From positions 1,984,001-2,048,000 of the forward strand of contig NW_027526485.1 of the NCBI RefSeq assembly GCF_052857255.1: a DNA stretch of 64,000 nucleotides, written 5' to 3'. Shown here piece after piece: positions 11,552 to 22,282 of this stretch; position 1 is the first letter of the stretch; every line of letters starts with the position of its first letter. The translations under genes were made by a program, and so were the position numbers. The notes beneath the pieces were generated by a model. That model did not search any database. It saw only the letters and a program-made list of their open reading frames with translations, and had not been told where the DNA came from. This DNA is from Amblyomma americanum (lineage: Eukaryota; Arthropoda; Arachnida; Ixodida; Ixodidae).

Positions 11552-12402
11552 GGCGGCGGCGGCGGCGGTGGCGAAAGGACGCTTGGCTTATCTGCTATTT
11601 TTTGCTTATCCAGACTTCCCCTGCAACTGCTGCCCTGGCTGCAACACTGCCCTGATTGACCTCATCCACCCCGTGATCCGCCCACCAAGTGTTGTCGCGT
11701 TTCCTGTGCCGGAATTACAGCTGGACACACGGGCGGCGGCGGCGGTGGCGAAAGGACGCTTGGCTTATCTGCTATTTTTTGCTTATCCAGGTGGGTTTCC
11801 AACTTCTGGGCAGGAGGTGCTTGATCGTGCCTTGGAATCGTCGTGCCTGCTGCTGTTTTCCGAGGCAACGGTTCCTTTTCTACGTGTTGTTCAGCGTGAA
11901 ATTTCTTCACCCTCCAGACTTCCCCTGCAACTGCTGCCCTGGCTGCAACACTGTGCCCTGATTGACGTCATCCACCCCGTGATCCGCCCACCAAGTGTTG
12001 TCGCGTTTCCTGTGCCGGAATTACAGCTGGACACACGGGCGGCGGCGGCGGTGGCGAAAGGACGCTTGGCTTATCTGCTATTTTTTGCTTATCCAGGTGG
12101 GTTTCCAACTTCTGGGCAGGAGGTGCCTGATCGTGCCTTGGAATCGTCGTGCCTGCTGCTGTTTTCCGAGGCAACGGTTCCTTTTCTACGTGTTGTTCAG
12201 CGTGAAATTTCTTCACCCTCCAGATTTCCCCTGCAACTGCTGCCCTGGCTGCAACACTGTGCCCTGATTGACGTCATCCACCCCGTGATCCGCCCACCAA
12301 GTGTTGTCGCGTTTCCTGTGCCGGAATTACAGCTGGACACATGGGCGGCGGCGGCGGTGGCGAAAGGACGCTTGGCTTATCTGCTATTTTTTGCTTATCC
12401 AG
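11552..12402 (+). repeat. Tandem 5'-UTR/promoter monomers of the LINE (unit 306 bp)
   Basis: Units starting with a GGC run and GAAAGGACGCTTGGC occur with GAAAGG at 11573, 11750, 12056 and about 12362. Spacing is 177, 306 and 306 bp. The last unit is partial and runs into the element's own 5' UTR. The first unit lacks exactly the 127-bp segment present at 11791-11917 and 12097-12223, plus 2 bp. Such arrays are known for mouse L1 promoters; here the promoter role is inference. Confidence 0.9.
11791..11917 (+). other. GT-AG bounded 127-bp segment missing from the first LINE monomer (candidate intron)
   Basis: The segment begins GTGGGTTTCC after CTTATCCAG, ends TTTCTTCACCCTCCAG and has a pyrimidine-rich end. 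In the first monomer, CTTATCCAG (ending 11613) joins directly to ACTTCCCC. The second unit repeats the segment at 12097-12223. Boundaries match the GT-AG rule exactly, so a spliced RNA template is the simplest explanation. Confidence 0.7.
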
Positions 12403-12545
12403 GTTGGTAAAATTCACTTACTCGTTGCTTAACGCTGCGTTACTGCTACCGCCGTTGCCACCATGTTTCGTGCTTTGCTCAGTGGTATGTGCTGTATATA
12501 TCTTTGCTGTACTGTGTGATACCTCGAGCTTCTGGTCCACGAGTC

Positions 12546-13436
12546 ATGGCAGACACTTGCGAGTCCTGCAATGAGTCCCTGCCAGATCACGGCCAATTCC
12601 TGATGTGCAGCGAATGTGAGTCCTCCTATCATATTGGTAGTTGTTCTGGCTGGTCGGAGTCAACATTTAAGGCCAAAGGAGAGAGCGGCCGCAGAGCATG
12701 GCGATGCGTGGCATGCCGTCCATCTAAAACCAAAAGTGGGGACAAAGGGAACATGGACTCTGAGCTAACTGTTTGCCTGGCAGATATAACTCGAAGGCTT
12801 GATGCTCTAGCAGGATTGCCTGCTCAGGTTGGGGAAATTAAGGACTCCATCGAGTTATTGTCCCAGAAGTACGACGATATCCTGAATCGACAAGTTAAAC
12901 AAGAGAAAGACATTAGTAACTTGAACAGACGTGTAGACAAATTAGAGGCTGTATGTACCTCAAGTGACGTTCACCAACTGAAAGCAACTGTCAATGATTT
13001 GGAATTTCGTAGCAGGAAATTGAACGTAGAAGTTCATGGCATCCAAGCTACGCCAAATGAGGACTTGATGTGCAGGTTGAATGCTGTGGCTAAGACTGTT
13101 AACCTGCCAGAGCTGACGGCAAATGACATTGGCGCTATTCACAGGCTTCCTTCCAAACCAAACAAAACGCCTGGAATTCTTGTTAGGTTTGCCCAGCAGT
13201 GAAGCCGAGATAAATGGCTGGAAAAGCGTAAAGCCCTCAGAATTGGTTCATCTGGAGTCTCCATCACTGAAAACATGACACACCAAAACAGAGAGCTGCT
13301 CCGTCGCGCTAAGGAATGGGCAGAGGACAACGACTACCGGTTTTCATGGCACTGCAATGGCAAGATTCTAGTGAGGAAGAGAGAAGGTGATGGCGCCGTT
13401 GTCATTCGTTGCGCGGCTGACCTTGATAAGCTGTAA
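12546..13436 (+). pseudogene. LINE ORF1 protein: PHD finger, coiled coil, FP/RRM-like domain (one nonsense codon)
   Basis: ORF1 proteins of this class bind the element RNA and act in the RNP. From the ATG at 12546, residues 5-57 carry C5, C8, C21, C24, H29, C33, C54 and C57, a C4HC3 PHD-type pattern. A heptad-like stretch (ITRRLDALAGL, DDILNRQV, LNRRVDKLEAV) follows at about 75-140. SRKLNVEVHGI and IHRLPSKPNKTPGILVRF match the baculovirus-FP-like domain common in LINE ORF1. A TGA at 13200-13202 interrupts codon 219. The same frame continues without further stops to TAA at 13434, with a basic C-terminal GKILVRKREGD block. An in-frame start at 12489 would add 19 residues before the finger; I prefer 12546. 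Confidence 0.8.
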
Positions 13437-13487
13437 CATAGTTCAACCTGAAAAAGCCTTCCGTTTATCTTTGTTTTTGCTCCGATC

Positions 13488-16312
13488 ATGCTTGATCCTT
13501 CGACTGCGCACGTAGACGTTGCAAACCTTAAATACTTTTGCGATACTAGTTTTCAGAAGTGTCTTAGTTGTGTTCACTTTAACTTGAGGTCTGGTAGAAA
13601 TAAGCAGGATGCACTTGACTATTTTTTCGGCGAAGCGCAAATACGCTTTAATGTCATGATGTTTTCAGAAACATGGTTTGCCTCGGAAGAGGATGTGTTT
13701 ACACCTCCGACGTATAAATCTTATTACATGAACCGCACAGGCAAAAGGGGTGGTGGCGTAGCAATGCTAATCTCTAACTCGATGGATTCTGAACTAATGT
13801 CAGAATTCAGCTGTATCACTCCTTTTTACGAAACGCTTGCTATTAGATGTGGTACTTCTGTTTTTTGTGTTTGTTATCGCCCGCCTTCAAATGACGTTCG
13901 TCTGTTCTTGCCTTTTTTAGACTCTTTCTTAGAATTTGTCAGTGAAAGAAAATATACATTAATTTTAGGTGGTGATCTGAACATTGACATGTTACAGAAT
14001 AGCAGGGTTAAATTAGAACTAGAATCATTATTAAGCTCTTACTCCTGTCAAAACTTTATAACGTCTCCTACACGAATAACTGCACAATCAACTACACTTT
14101 TAGATCTGTTTGTCACCAATATTGATCCTTCCCTTGTTAGAGCTGGCACTTTGATTTATGATATCAGCGACCACTTGCCTATATTTATGTTTGTCAGTCA
14201 AGTCGTTAACACGCCTACACGAATGCGCTCAGAATTTTCATACAGGCGCATTACTCCTGATACGCTCTCCGCTTTTAGAGACTGCTTAAGCAGAGAAAAC
14301 TGGAACGATGTGTTCGCAGTGAGCGATCCTAACTTAGCGTATGAGTTATTTATGAGCAAGTTCTCTACGGTATACCTTGCGTGTTTTCCTATCAAGACAT
14401 TTAGAATTTGTAAGAAAAGTAGGAAGCCTTGGGTGGATAAAGAGTGCCTTAAGCTTATTAGAAAACGAGACCAGTTGTTTAAGGCATTTATAGAGAGTAA
14501 GTCCCTTGAAGCCCTCAAAGTGTTTAAGAAGTACAGGAATTTAATCACAAAACATCTTCGTAATGCAAAAAAGCAATATTACTCTAACCTGTTCGAAGCA
14601 ACACAAGGACGCACAAACAACGTTTGGAAGGCACTAAACACTGTATTTGTTAATGATTCAGAAGCGGTAACCACAATCGTAAAAGATGGGATAGAACTTC
14701 AAGGCACTAAGTTAGCTGACGCATTTAATGACTTCTTTTTATCAATCGGTGGTGCAACCAGTAGAAACCCTGATTTAAGATATATGAAGGAGCGAAGTAA
14801 TCCAACTATATTTCTAGACCCAGTCGCTAATAGTGAGCTTGTAGCGACATTTTTAACCCTAAGCAATAGTAGAGCTGCTGATGCGGACGATATTCAAGTG
14901 AAGCCTGTAAAATTTGCCATTGATGTATTAGCACCTTGTCTTACCCACATTTTTAATATGTGTTTGTCCACAGGATGCTTTCCTCAAAAAATGCAGCGAG
15001 CAAAAGTGACAGTTGTGTTTAAGAAGGGAAATAGAAATGACATGTCAAACTACCGCCCCATATCCGTTTTACCTGTATTCTCCAAAGGTTTAGAGAAAAT
15101 AATTCTGAAACGCTTGACCTCTTTCACTGAACGCTACAACTTAATAACATCTGCTCAGTTTGGCTTCCGCAGGAACAAATCTACGGAACTCGCACTGCTG
15201 GCCCAAAAGGAGTTCATTCTCGAAAACTTTGAATGTAAAAATATGGTACTTGGACTGTTTCTGGACTTCTCCAAAGCCTTTGACCTCATTAATCATGAAA
15301 TTCTCCTTCAAAAACTCGATCACTATGGCATAAGAGGCATTTCGCATCAATTAATTGCGTCTTACTTACAATACCGTACTCAGTTTGTCGTCATTGAAGG
15401 AAAACACTCCACATCAAAGTCAATCAAAACAGGTGTCCCACAGGGAAGCATCCTGGGACCATTTCTTTTCATTCTTTATATTAACGAGATAGTTCGCGTT
15501 GATGCAACGGCACATTATATAATCTATGCTGACGACACAAGTTTATTCTTTTCAGGCAAATCGTGCGTTGATCTAGGTATCCGAGCGAATAGAACGTTGT
15601 CCGAGATTAATGCCTGGGCTCCAATTAACTGCCTAAAGCTAAACATTAATAAAACGAAGGCTATTTTATTTCACCCCCGACAGACACATGTCCAGCGACC
15701 TTCTATTTTTTAAATAACACTGAAATTGAAGTGGTAACGAGCTTTAAATCACTGGGCGTGTATTTCTCAGAAAACATGACATGTGATGATCACGTAAACT
15801 ATATCGTTGGTAAGCTATCTAGGACAGCTGGCGTTATGCGCCGTTACTGCTACAATTTTCCCATACCTTTTAACATGCTCATATATAACTCTTTATTTTC
15901 CTCTTTATTAAGTTACGCGTTTTCTGTATGGGCAACAACAAAAGCTGGAAACATTAGCAAACTTACCGTCTTGCAAAAAAGGGCTTTGCGCCTCGCCTGT
16001 AAAGTTCCATATCGCTTTCACACAGCAGGCCTATTCAAGAAGTACCACATAATACAAGTTCCACCGATGAACGATCACAGACTGTGCCGCTTATATAAAC
16101 TCAGTTTAATAAAAAATAATGATGCCATTACTAGCCTAGCAAGGCTAGAGAAAAACATTTCTGCTTATAATGTGCGCCATCCTGAGATGTGGTATGTTCC
16201 AAAATGCAGAACCAATTATGGAAATCAAATGATAAAATTTAAATTGCCTACACTTCTGAATCACATGATAAAGGATGCTAACATTGACATATCAGATATA
16301 TCACCAAAATAA
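13488..16312 (+). pseudogene. LINE ORF2: apurinic-like endonuclease plus reverse transcriptase (one frameshift)
   Basis: ORF2 nicks target DNA and copies the element RNA at the nick. Endonuclease, residues about 25-230: NLRSG, SETWF, CYRPPS, GGDLNIDM and ISDHLPIF. RT, about 480-720: FKKGNRNDMSNYRPIS, FGFRRNKST, LDFSKAFDLINHE, GVPQGSILGP, and IIYADDTSLFF with the YADD box at residues 680-683 (codon 15525). The first frame stops at 15711-15713. A T run at 15706-15711 holds six Ts where seven would restore the reading, and the second frame then runs from about 15716 to 16312 with SFKSLGVYFS and the thumb/C-terminal region (LQKRALRLACKVPYR). No RNase H. The catalytic residues appear intact. Confidence 0.85.
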
Positions 16313-16519
16313 CTGCGTTTATTGTTTGTATAATGCTGTGATATGATTTTCTAGTTCTTCTTGCCTGTTTTATACTAACGTTTTCAACGATGTTGCCATA
16401 TCCGACTGTGTTCTCTTGCTGCACGCTTCTGTCCTACCCCGTGCGTTGGGGGGTCAGGGCTTTTCAAGCTGTTCACACAGCTTTTCTCCTGTCCTCCTCG
16501 CAGCATCTTTTTGTTGTGG

Positions 16520-16543
16520 AATAAATTTCAAATTTCAAATTTC
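16520..16543 (+). other. LINE polyadenylation signal and 3' short-repeat tail
   Basis: AATAAA at 16520-16525 leads directly into about three ATTTCAA-type repeats, the kind of terminal microsatellite found at CR1/L2 3' ends. The sequence after it resumes the interrupted RTE element. Confidence 0.75.
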
Positions 16544-16544
16544 A

Positions 16545-16741
16545 TATGAAGACAAGGGTCACGGTCTGAATTCCAAGAGAAGGGAAGTGTAGGAGGGGGC
16601 TGCAGAAAGTCAGGTGGCAGGATGAGGTTAGGAATTTTGCGGGATTATGTGGATGCAGCTGGCACAAGGCCTTGTTTATTGGACGGATACGGGAAAAGAC
16701 CTTGTTGATGAAGTGCGTGTAGTCAGGTTGATGATGATGAA
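16545..16741 (+). pseudogene. 3' tail of the RTE element, downstream of the LINE insertion
   Basis: Reads MKTRVTV, IPREGKCRRGLQKVRWQDEV and RNFAGLCG, with a stop after RVTV. It continues the RTE C-terminus cut at 11551 (WAGHVA, then R-M-K...). It ends in a (GAT)n tract at about 16729-16741, typical of RTE 3' ends. The two halves bracket the CR1/L2-like LINE. Confidence 0.7.
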
Positions 16742-17396
16742 CCCTCTTTCATCTGCCATACCCTGTGATGTCGAGGTAGCAGGTCTAAGGGGATTACTAT
16801 CTACGACATAATGAGAATCCGCTAACACCACTGGCTGCAGGTAAGTCCTTTTTGAGGGGCAAAAGCTGCGTTGTTGCTTGAGTTGCATCCAAATATAGTA
16901 TCATATTGTGTTTCCTGTGTTCAACATCCGAGTCTGTATGTTACTGTTCTAATGCAGTGGCATCACAATAGAGGTGTGAGGGGTGCATGGATCAAGGAGA
17001 TACAGCTGCACCACAGGAGTGGGGGGGCGGTGACAGTGGTGGTGACACTGCACTTGTCGAATGGTCTTTTTAACTCTCCATGAACTCAATGTTTCAATTC
17101 CGAAACTCTCATTCTTATGTTTCATTTGGTATGGAGTCACAACAGAGCAGCAGGTAATGGCGTTGAAGTGACAAAGCCCATACATAAATCATGCGGATTT
17201 TGTTTCACACACATCCTTTTCACTACACCTGCAAATGTTCTTGAGGATAATTCCTGTCTCTGGCATCAGGAGATGGGGCAGAGGGTTCTAATTGAAAACT
17301 TGAAAACTGTTTGAATTCTACTATGGTTACATGTCTACGTTCTCAGGCCTTGTAGTATTATCTGTTAGCGAACAGAGAAAAAGTATGTTTGTTTAA
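16742..17396. other. Non-coding stretch
   Basis: No recognisable coding or repeat structure beyond a short G-rich tract near 17021-17043. TTAA at 17393-17396 is the left target site of the next element. Confidence 0.4.
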
Positions 17397-18242
17397 AGGT
17401 CTATAGACACCTAATTTTTGGTTGCTTGTTTTATTGTTTTTAATGATGCACTATACTTTACTGTACACAGATCACCATGTGATATTTGCCTACAGCTGCT
17501 GTATAACTTGTAATCGAATTTCAGCTCACCTGTTTCGGTTTTGGTTTCAACAGCCGAGCGATGGCTTTTACGTCTAGGGCATGTGACAGATGAAAAACTG
17601 CAATATTGTCACGAAGTAGTGACTGCGTTACGGGAAGCAGAACGGCAGCGAAAATGGCGTCTAAACAAAGTTTTATTTGGGCTGACTTGCGCCCACAATG
17701 GACTGAATCAATCGTTGGCGGCGTAGCAACATGCGCACCCGGCGGTCGTCGAACCGAATGCCAGCCGCTCTCGGCCGTGCTCAGTTCCGGAACAACGTAG
17801 AATCAGCTCTGCTTGGATGCAATCAATCGATATAATTCTTGTCGCGTCTATTATCGCAAACAAAGCGATAAAGTGGCGTGCTGGCAGCTTTGAAGAATGA
17901 ACAAACAAACACTGCAAAGATTCGCCGCAATATAATCGTTGCTTCGCCGTTTTGATTCACTAAAACGCTAAAGCCAGCCTACCTCAAAAACAAGAATCGC
18001 AAGGAGTGAAGAAGCAGCAATTATATCGCAGTTTTTATCCCTCACATGACCTAGACTTCAGTTTGACATCATAGCCATCGTTGAACTGTTCACATCGAAA
18101 CCTAAACAGGCCAGAAAAAAAGCAGGTTATAAACTATTAAGCGGTCATAGGCAAATATGACATGGGGACCTGTGTATAATAAAAGCTTGTGCATCATTAA
18201 AAACACTGAAACGTGCAACCAAAATTTGGTGTCTACAGTCCT
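17397..18242. mobile_element. TTAA-flanked non-autonomous DNA element (846 bp)
   Basis: Left end AGGTCTATAGACACC and right end (reverse complement) AGGACTGTAGACACC are inverted repeats. Similarity extends about 60 bp inward (TTTTTGGTTGC, TTTTTAATGATGCAC). TTAA sits directly outside both ends (17393-17396 and 18243-18246), as in piggyBac-type insertions. No transposase frame was recognised. Superfamily rests on the TTAA only. Confidence 0.6.
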
Positions 18243-18246
18243 TTAA

Positions 18247-18917
18247 GAAACAATCATCAGCATGAAAGCCATGACAGAAGAAAACATTTCCTTTTTTTTC
18301 TTACTCCATACACAACCCGCGTTAGTGGAGGATTCATTGAGTGCATCCATGCGGTTATTTCCTGACCAGGTTAATACAAAGTGTACTCCGTTGTCTGCCA
18401 AAATGTATAAAAAGTATTTAGGAGAAAATTAAACTTTCTACTTTTCCGTCTTACCTTCTTGACATTAGCGCGCCAATGTCAATTCACCTCATATGGTTTC
18501 TCTTGCAACAGAAAGAGATGTGTAGCTGCTGCAGGAGGAAACCTGTTACTGCTTCCTTGACTGCATTATCATCAGGCAATTGTAGCCTGCGCAGAGGTTT
18601 CTTCATGTTACGGAAGAAAAAGTAACCACCGGGACACAGGCCTGCACAGCAGGTTCATTGGTTGAGCTTCATAGTCATATTCCCAGATAGTGACTGGTGA
18701 GTTAGCGCATTGTTGTGAAAGAGCGCCAAATTTTCTGACAACTTGCCACAATCTCGCTTTGGCTGCCCGCACAATGCCTAGGTTTATTTAGGAAGCATAG
18801 GTGTATCCTCTTTTTTGTTCATGTGGCGTAAACTTTAGTAAAACAAGACGCCTCCTATTTTCTGGATTGCCGTTTCCATAGCTAAGCGTAGACAGCTGGG
18901 CTAGTTGGTTCACAGTC
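18247..18917. other. Non-coding stretch
   Basis: No recognisable gene, repeat or tRNA-like sequence. Confidence 0.4.
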
Positions 18918-19484
18918 GCATTATGATACATCGTTCTGGCGCACGAAAAACACGGACGAAGGAAGAACAGACACACAATCGCCGGACATCAACTGAAGTT
19001 TATTCACAGAAACCAGTCCTATATGTACACATGTGACCACCAGGTGACTGATATCAAAAGCACAAAATCGGGAAAACCAAAAGGCAATCAACCAGAGCCA
19101 CAGGTTCCATATCGCACACGTGCCTTCATGCAAATCGCCCACAATTTCTGTGCGTAGCTGACACGATCAACACCGTTAGCCTTCAGATAATCTAGTTCCT
19201 TTCTTCTAAGCACAATAGAGGGAGTACTGACGCAGTGATCTTTATCATTGGCAATACAGAGGGCTTCAAAAATTTCCCGGCTTTTCTGAGTCCTGAACTT
19301 TCTTAACACACTTGTTTCTTCCAAAAACACCTTGCATGCTGGCTTATACGAACAACGGCGAATGTGGTCAGCTAAATGACCTCCGCCACTAATCGAAGTT
19401 ACTGTCCAGTTGATGTCCGGCGATTGTGTGTCTGTTCTTCCTTCGTCCGTGTTTTCGTGCGCCAGAACGATGTATCATAATGCG
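18918..19484 (-). mobile_element. Penelope-related foldback element (567 bp)
   Basis: Arms 18918-18995 and 19407-19484 are about 78-bp near-perfect inverted repeats that contain a GGACGAAGGAAGAACAG core and start GCATTATGATACATCG. The minus strand encodes SREIFEALCIAN, HCVSTPSIVLRRKELDYL, the segment after the GIY-YIG domain of Penelope proteins. Same design as 10185-10508, but with different arm sequence and opposite reading strand. Confidence 0.6.
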
Positions 19485-22282
19485 TTTCCATAGTATTTCC
19501 AGCTGACAATGCCTCATGGAATTTCTTGGAGTTGATTACCCTTTTTCCTTAGCCTGCACTCTTGTTTGGACTATGGATCATGTTGTTTGACTCGTGTTCC
19601 ATCTCCCATAGCAATGCAAGATTGGACGCATCCTGGATTTTTTTTTGTAAGGGCCGCTATACCCAAAACTTTACTTGGTTGTAGGAAGGTGCATTATGAA
19701 CGTTAACGAGTGGTCCTTTCATATATTTCATTTTATTTTTTCTTTGAGAACAATTGACTTGCAAAACAGGGTTTCCTTTCTACCTAGCCCATATTTCCCT
19801 GCACTTGCTGTCCTGTCACTTTCAATATTTCAATTAGACTGTGCCGCTAATCTGTTTATTTTTAGACTTGTCACAATCTGCACAAAAAAGTTGAAAACTG
19901 TTATGCTTACAGAAGGTACTTCAGTAGATGCTTGCTGAGCAAACCTTGTATATGTAACAAGCAACATTCTTAATGTGTTTGTTTTAATAAATAAATATTT
20001 GCACCGTGTATTCTTTATGTAATTTAGCTTATTTCCGTTAGCTGTGCAAATTGCCTGGATTGGTTCATTACGTTTTGGTCATTCCTGCCCATATAATACC
20101 CCTGTCACACGGCCACCACAAAGGCCTATGAGAATAAGGTCCTGCGATTGCAGTGCTATCCAAGATCAAAAAGTAAAACAATGAAACCAGATAGATGCAG
20201 CCAACAATGTTTGAAAACATATTCAAAAAATACGAATGGTGTCCCTGGGTTTGTTTTTTGTACGCGTGTTTATATTCTATGCCCAGCTTTCAAAACAGTA
20301 GAAGGGTAAAAGTGTTGCAACCGCACCAAGAGCCCCTGGTGGCCATGGCAATGGACAAAATCGGTTGCTGCTGATGAGAGTAGCTGCAGCAGTTCTTTTG
20401 CGGAAGCAATCGGAATAAAAAAGTGTCTGAGCTCGACGAATAAACAGAATTCCCCTCTTCAAATTTAGAACACTCACTTCGGCTGCCTCAACCACAACAG
20501 CGGACGCTGTTATGCCTCAACGACTGTTTCACCTTTGGGCTGCACCGTGTAGCTGTGTCGCTGTTCCTTTGAACTTTCAGTCCTTTGGTGAAAAGAGGTG
20601 CTTTTGCTTGAAAGGCCTGCGAGGAATGCCGTGTGAGAGGTATAAGTTGTTTTCGGTATGTCCATGTGGGCCCTATACTTATCAAAACTTTAGTTAGCCT
20701 TGATTGTTCACGTCAGCCAGTACATTTACACATGCTCGGGCATTGTTCGCATCAGTTGGTTGTTGGTTTCTTTCTAGTAGTGCGTGCTGATGTGAGTCCG
20801 GTTTTTTAACACAATTTTGAATAATCCTTCGCAGGTTGCCATTCTAACTCTCCCTACTTATTCCTACTGTCATTGCTGCAACTTTTTTAAATGCTAAACA
20901 CTATTTCGAATTCTTAATCTTTTATTTACTAACTAATTCTCACTGTCAGTTGCCTGATTCATCCTTGTCACAAACACATGTTTAATTATTAGTCCTCCTT
21001 TGTTCCAAAGCAATTTCACATGCTGGCTTTCCTGATTCTTGTAATATCTACATGCAGATATTAAGGTATCCGCAAGGTAGGCTTTCCATGTGATTGTTTA
21101 CGGAAATATCAGCCCTATGCTATGTATGGAGCTTCACACTAACGCTATGCATGAGTTGGGTAGGAGCGGCCGGGGGGGGGGGGGGGGGGGCACAAGCTAG
21201 TTGCTGCAGTAGATGCTGCTGGCCCTAATGACACCGCTGATTTCATATGGCTGCTATGCACTGGCGCGGAGTTGCAGTGCTGCAGTATGAAATCACTGCA
21301 TGCCATTTTTGCAGTGCATATAGCAGACAAGAACTTCTGCTCTGCAAGCATACATTCTTCTTGTGTTGCATTCCAATTACCGCATGGAATCCATGATCAC
21401 TGGAGATTTCGCCGGTAGTTGCTGCGCACAACAGCCGCCAGAAACTATGTCATAAATTAATTCCTCTTCAGAAGTTTAGCTGTGCTGGTTAGCGCCGCTC
21501 TAGCGGAGGTCAAGAAACATGCCTATCAGCGTCGTGGGCTGAGTTCCATCTCTATTCCAGAATTCAAGTAGTTAGTGAGAGCAGTGCCTCTGAAATTGGA
21601 GAGCTGGACTTCAGAAGTCTTATCATCCCCCCATTGGAGAAGTTTTTCTACACAAAGGTGGTCATAGCTCATTTTTGTGCCTTCTTTTGAGCAGCTACTA
21701 TAATAGTCTAAGTGTTGTTTTTGCATTGGGCACCGTGAGTATGTGGCAGCTGACGCTTGATAGTCCGGCTGTGCTTTATCCATGCTGTCTCTTTTTCATG
21801 TTGGCTTCTGTCAGAACAGTGCACTGTGCAGATATTAGTGGCCAAGCGTAAGTATGGAGGTTGCTTTTCCACGTGGTGATGTTTTTTTATTGTCCTGATG
21901 CAAGCACAGATTTCCGATCATCCATGATGAAAAAAATAACACTGCCTGGGTGACCACGACTCCACCAAAAACGAAGCGCATGCCCATGAACCTAATTCAA
22001 GGTCCAACACGTAATGAGGTCACATGTCATTTTATATAACCGTTAAGGAAACGTTGATGGCCGTCAGGTACTTATTCTAGATGCACCTTCTCCAGGAAGT
22101 TTGCATCTAACCCTGAGAATAAAATCTAAAGAAGCACCCTATCTAGGTCACATGTAGTAGAGCTGAGAATTATTTTTATTTTTATTTGAATTATTTATTG
22201 TGATTAATTTTTATGGGAATCAATACTTTGCCTTTTGTATTTTGTTCATTATTTCTAGCCACCTTTGAAGGTCAAGGCTTAA
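19485..22282. other. Non-coding intronic sequence
   Basis: Only short frames without family features. A G homopolymer of about 20 bases lies near 21171-21190. A CCCCTGTCACACGGCC end at 20099, similar in style to DNA-transposon TIRs, has no partner that I could find. Confidence 0.4.

Larger units (their letters stand above)
11552..16543 (+). mobile_element. Nearly full-length CR1/L2-like LINE with tandem 5' monomers
   Basis: Parts in order: tandem 5' monomers (11552-12402), unique 5' UTR, PHD-containing ORF1 (12546-13436), ORF2 with endonuclease and RT (13488-16312), short 3' UTR, AATAAA at 16520, and a tail of ATTTCAA repeats. A C4HC3 finger in ORF1, an APE-like endonuclease, no RNase H and a 3' short-repeat tail fit the CR1/L2 groups of the Jockey superfamily. 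Only two disabling lesions are visible. It lies inside an RTE copy. Confidence 0.85.

Noticed and set aside
11552..12402. CRISPR array
   Set aside because: Units are 306 bp, nearly identical throughout with no short repeat/spacer alternation, in a eukaryotic LINE 5' region.
11412..12410. 332-residue open frame
   Set aside because: It is the RTE tail (to WAGHVA) read through into the GC-rich tandem LINE monomers. The repeated protein pattern follows the 306-bp DNA repeat, which is a multiple of three.
19088..19330. Independent 80-residue host gene on the minus strand
   Set aside because: Residues match the segment after Penelope GIY-YIG and lie inside 78-bp inverted arms.
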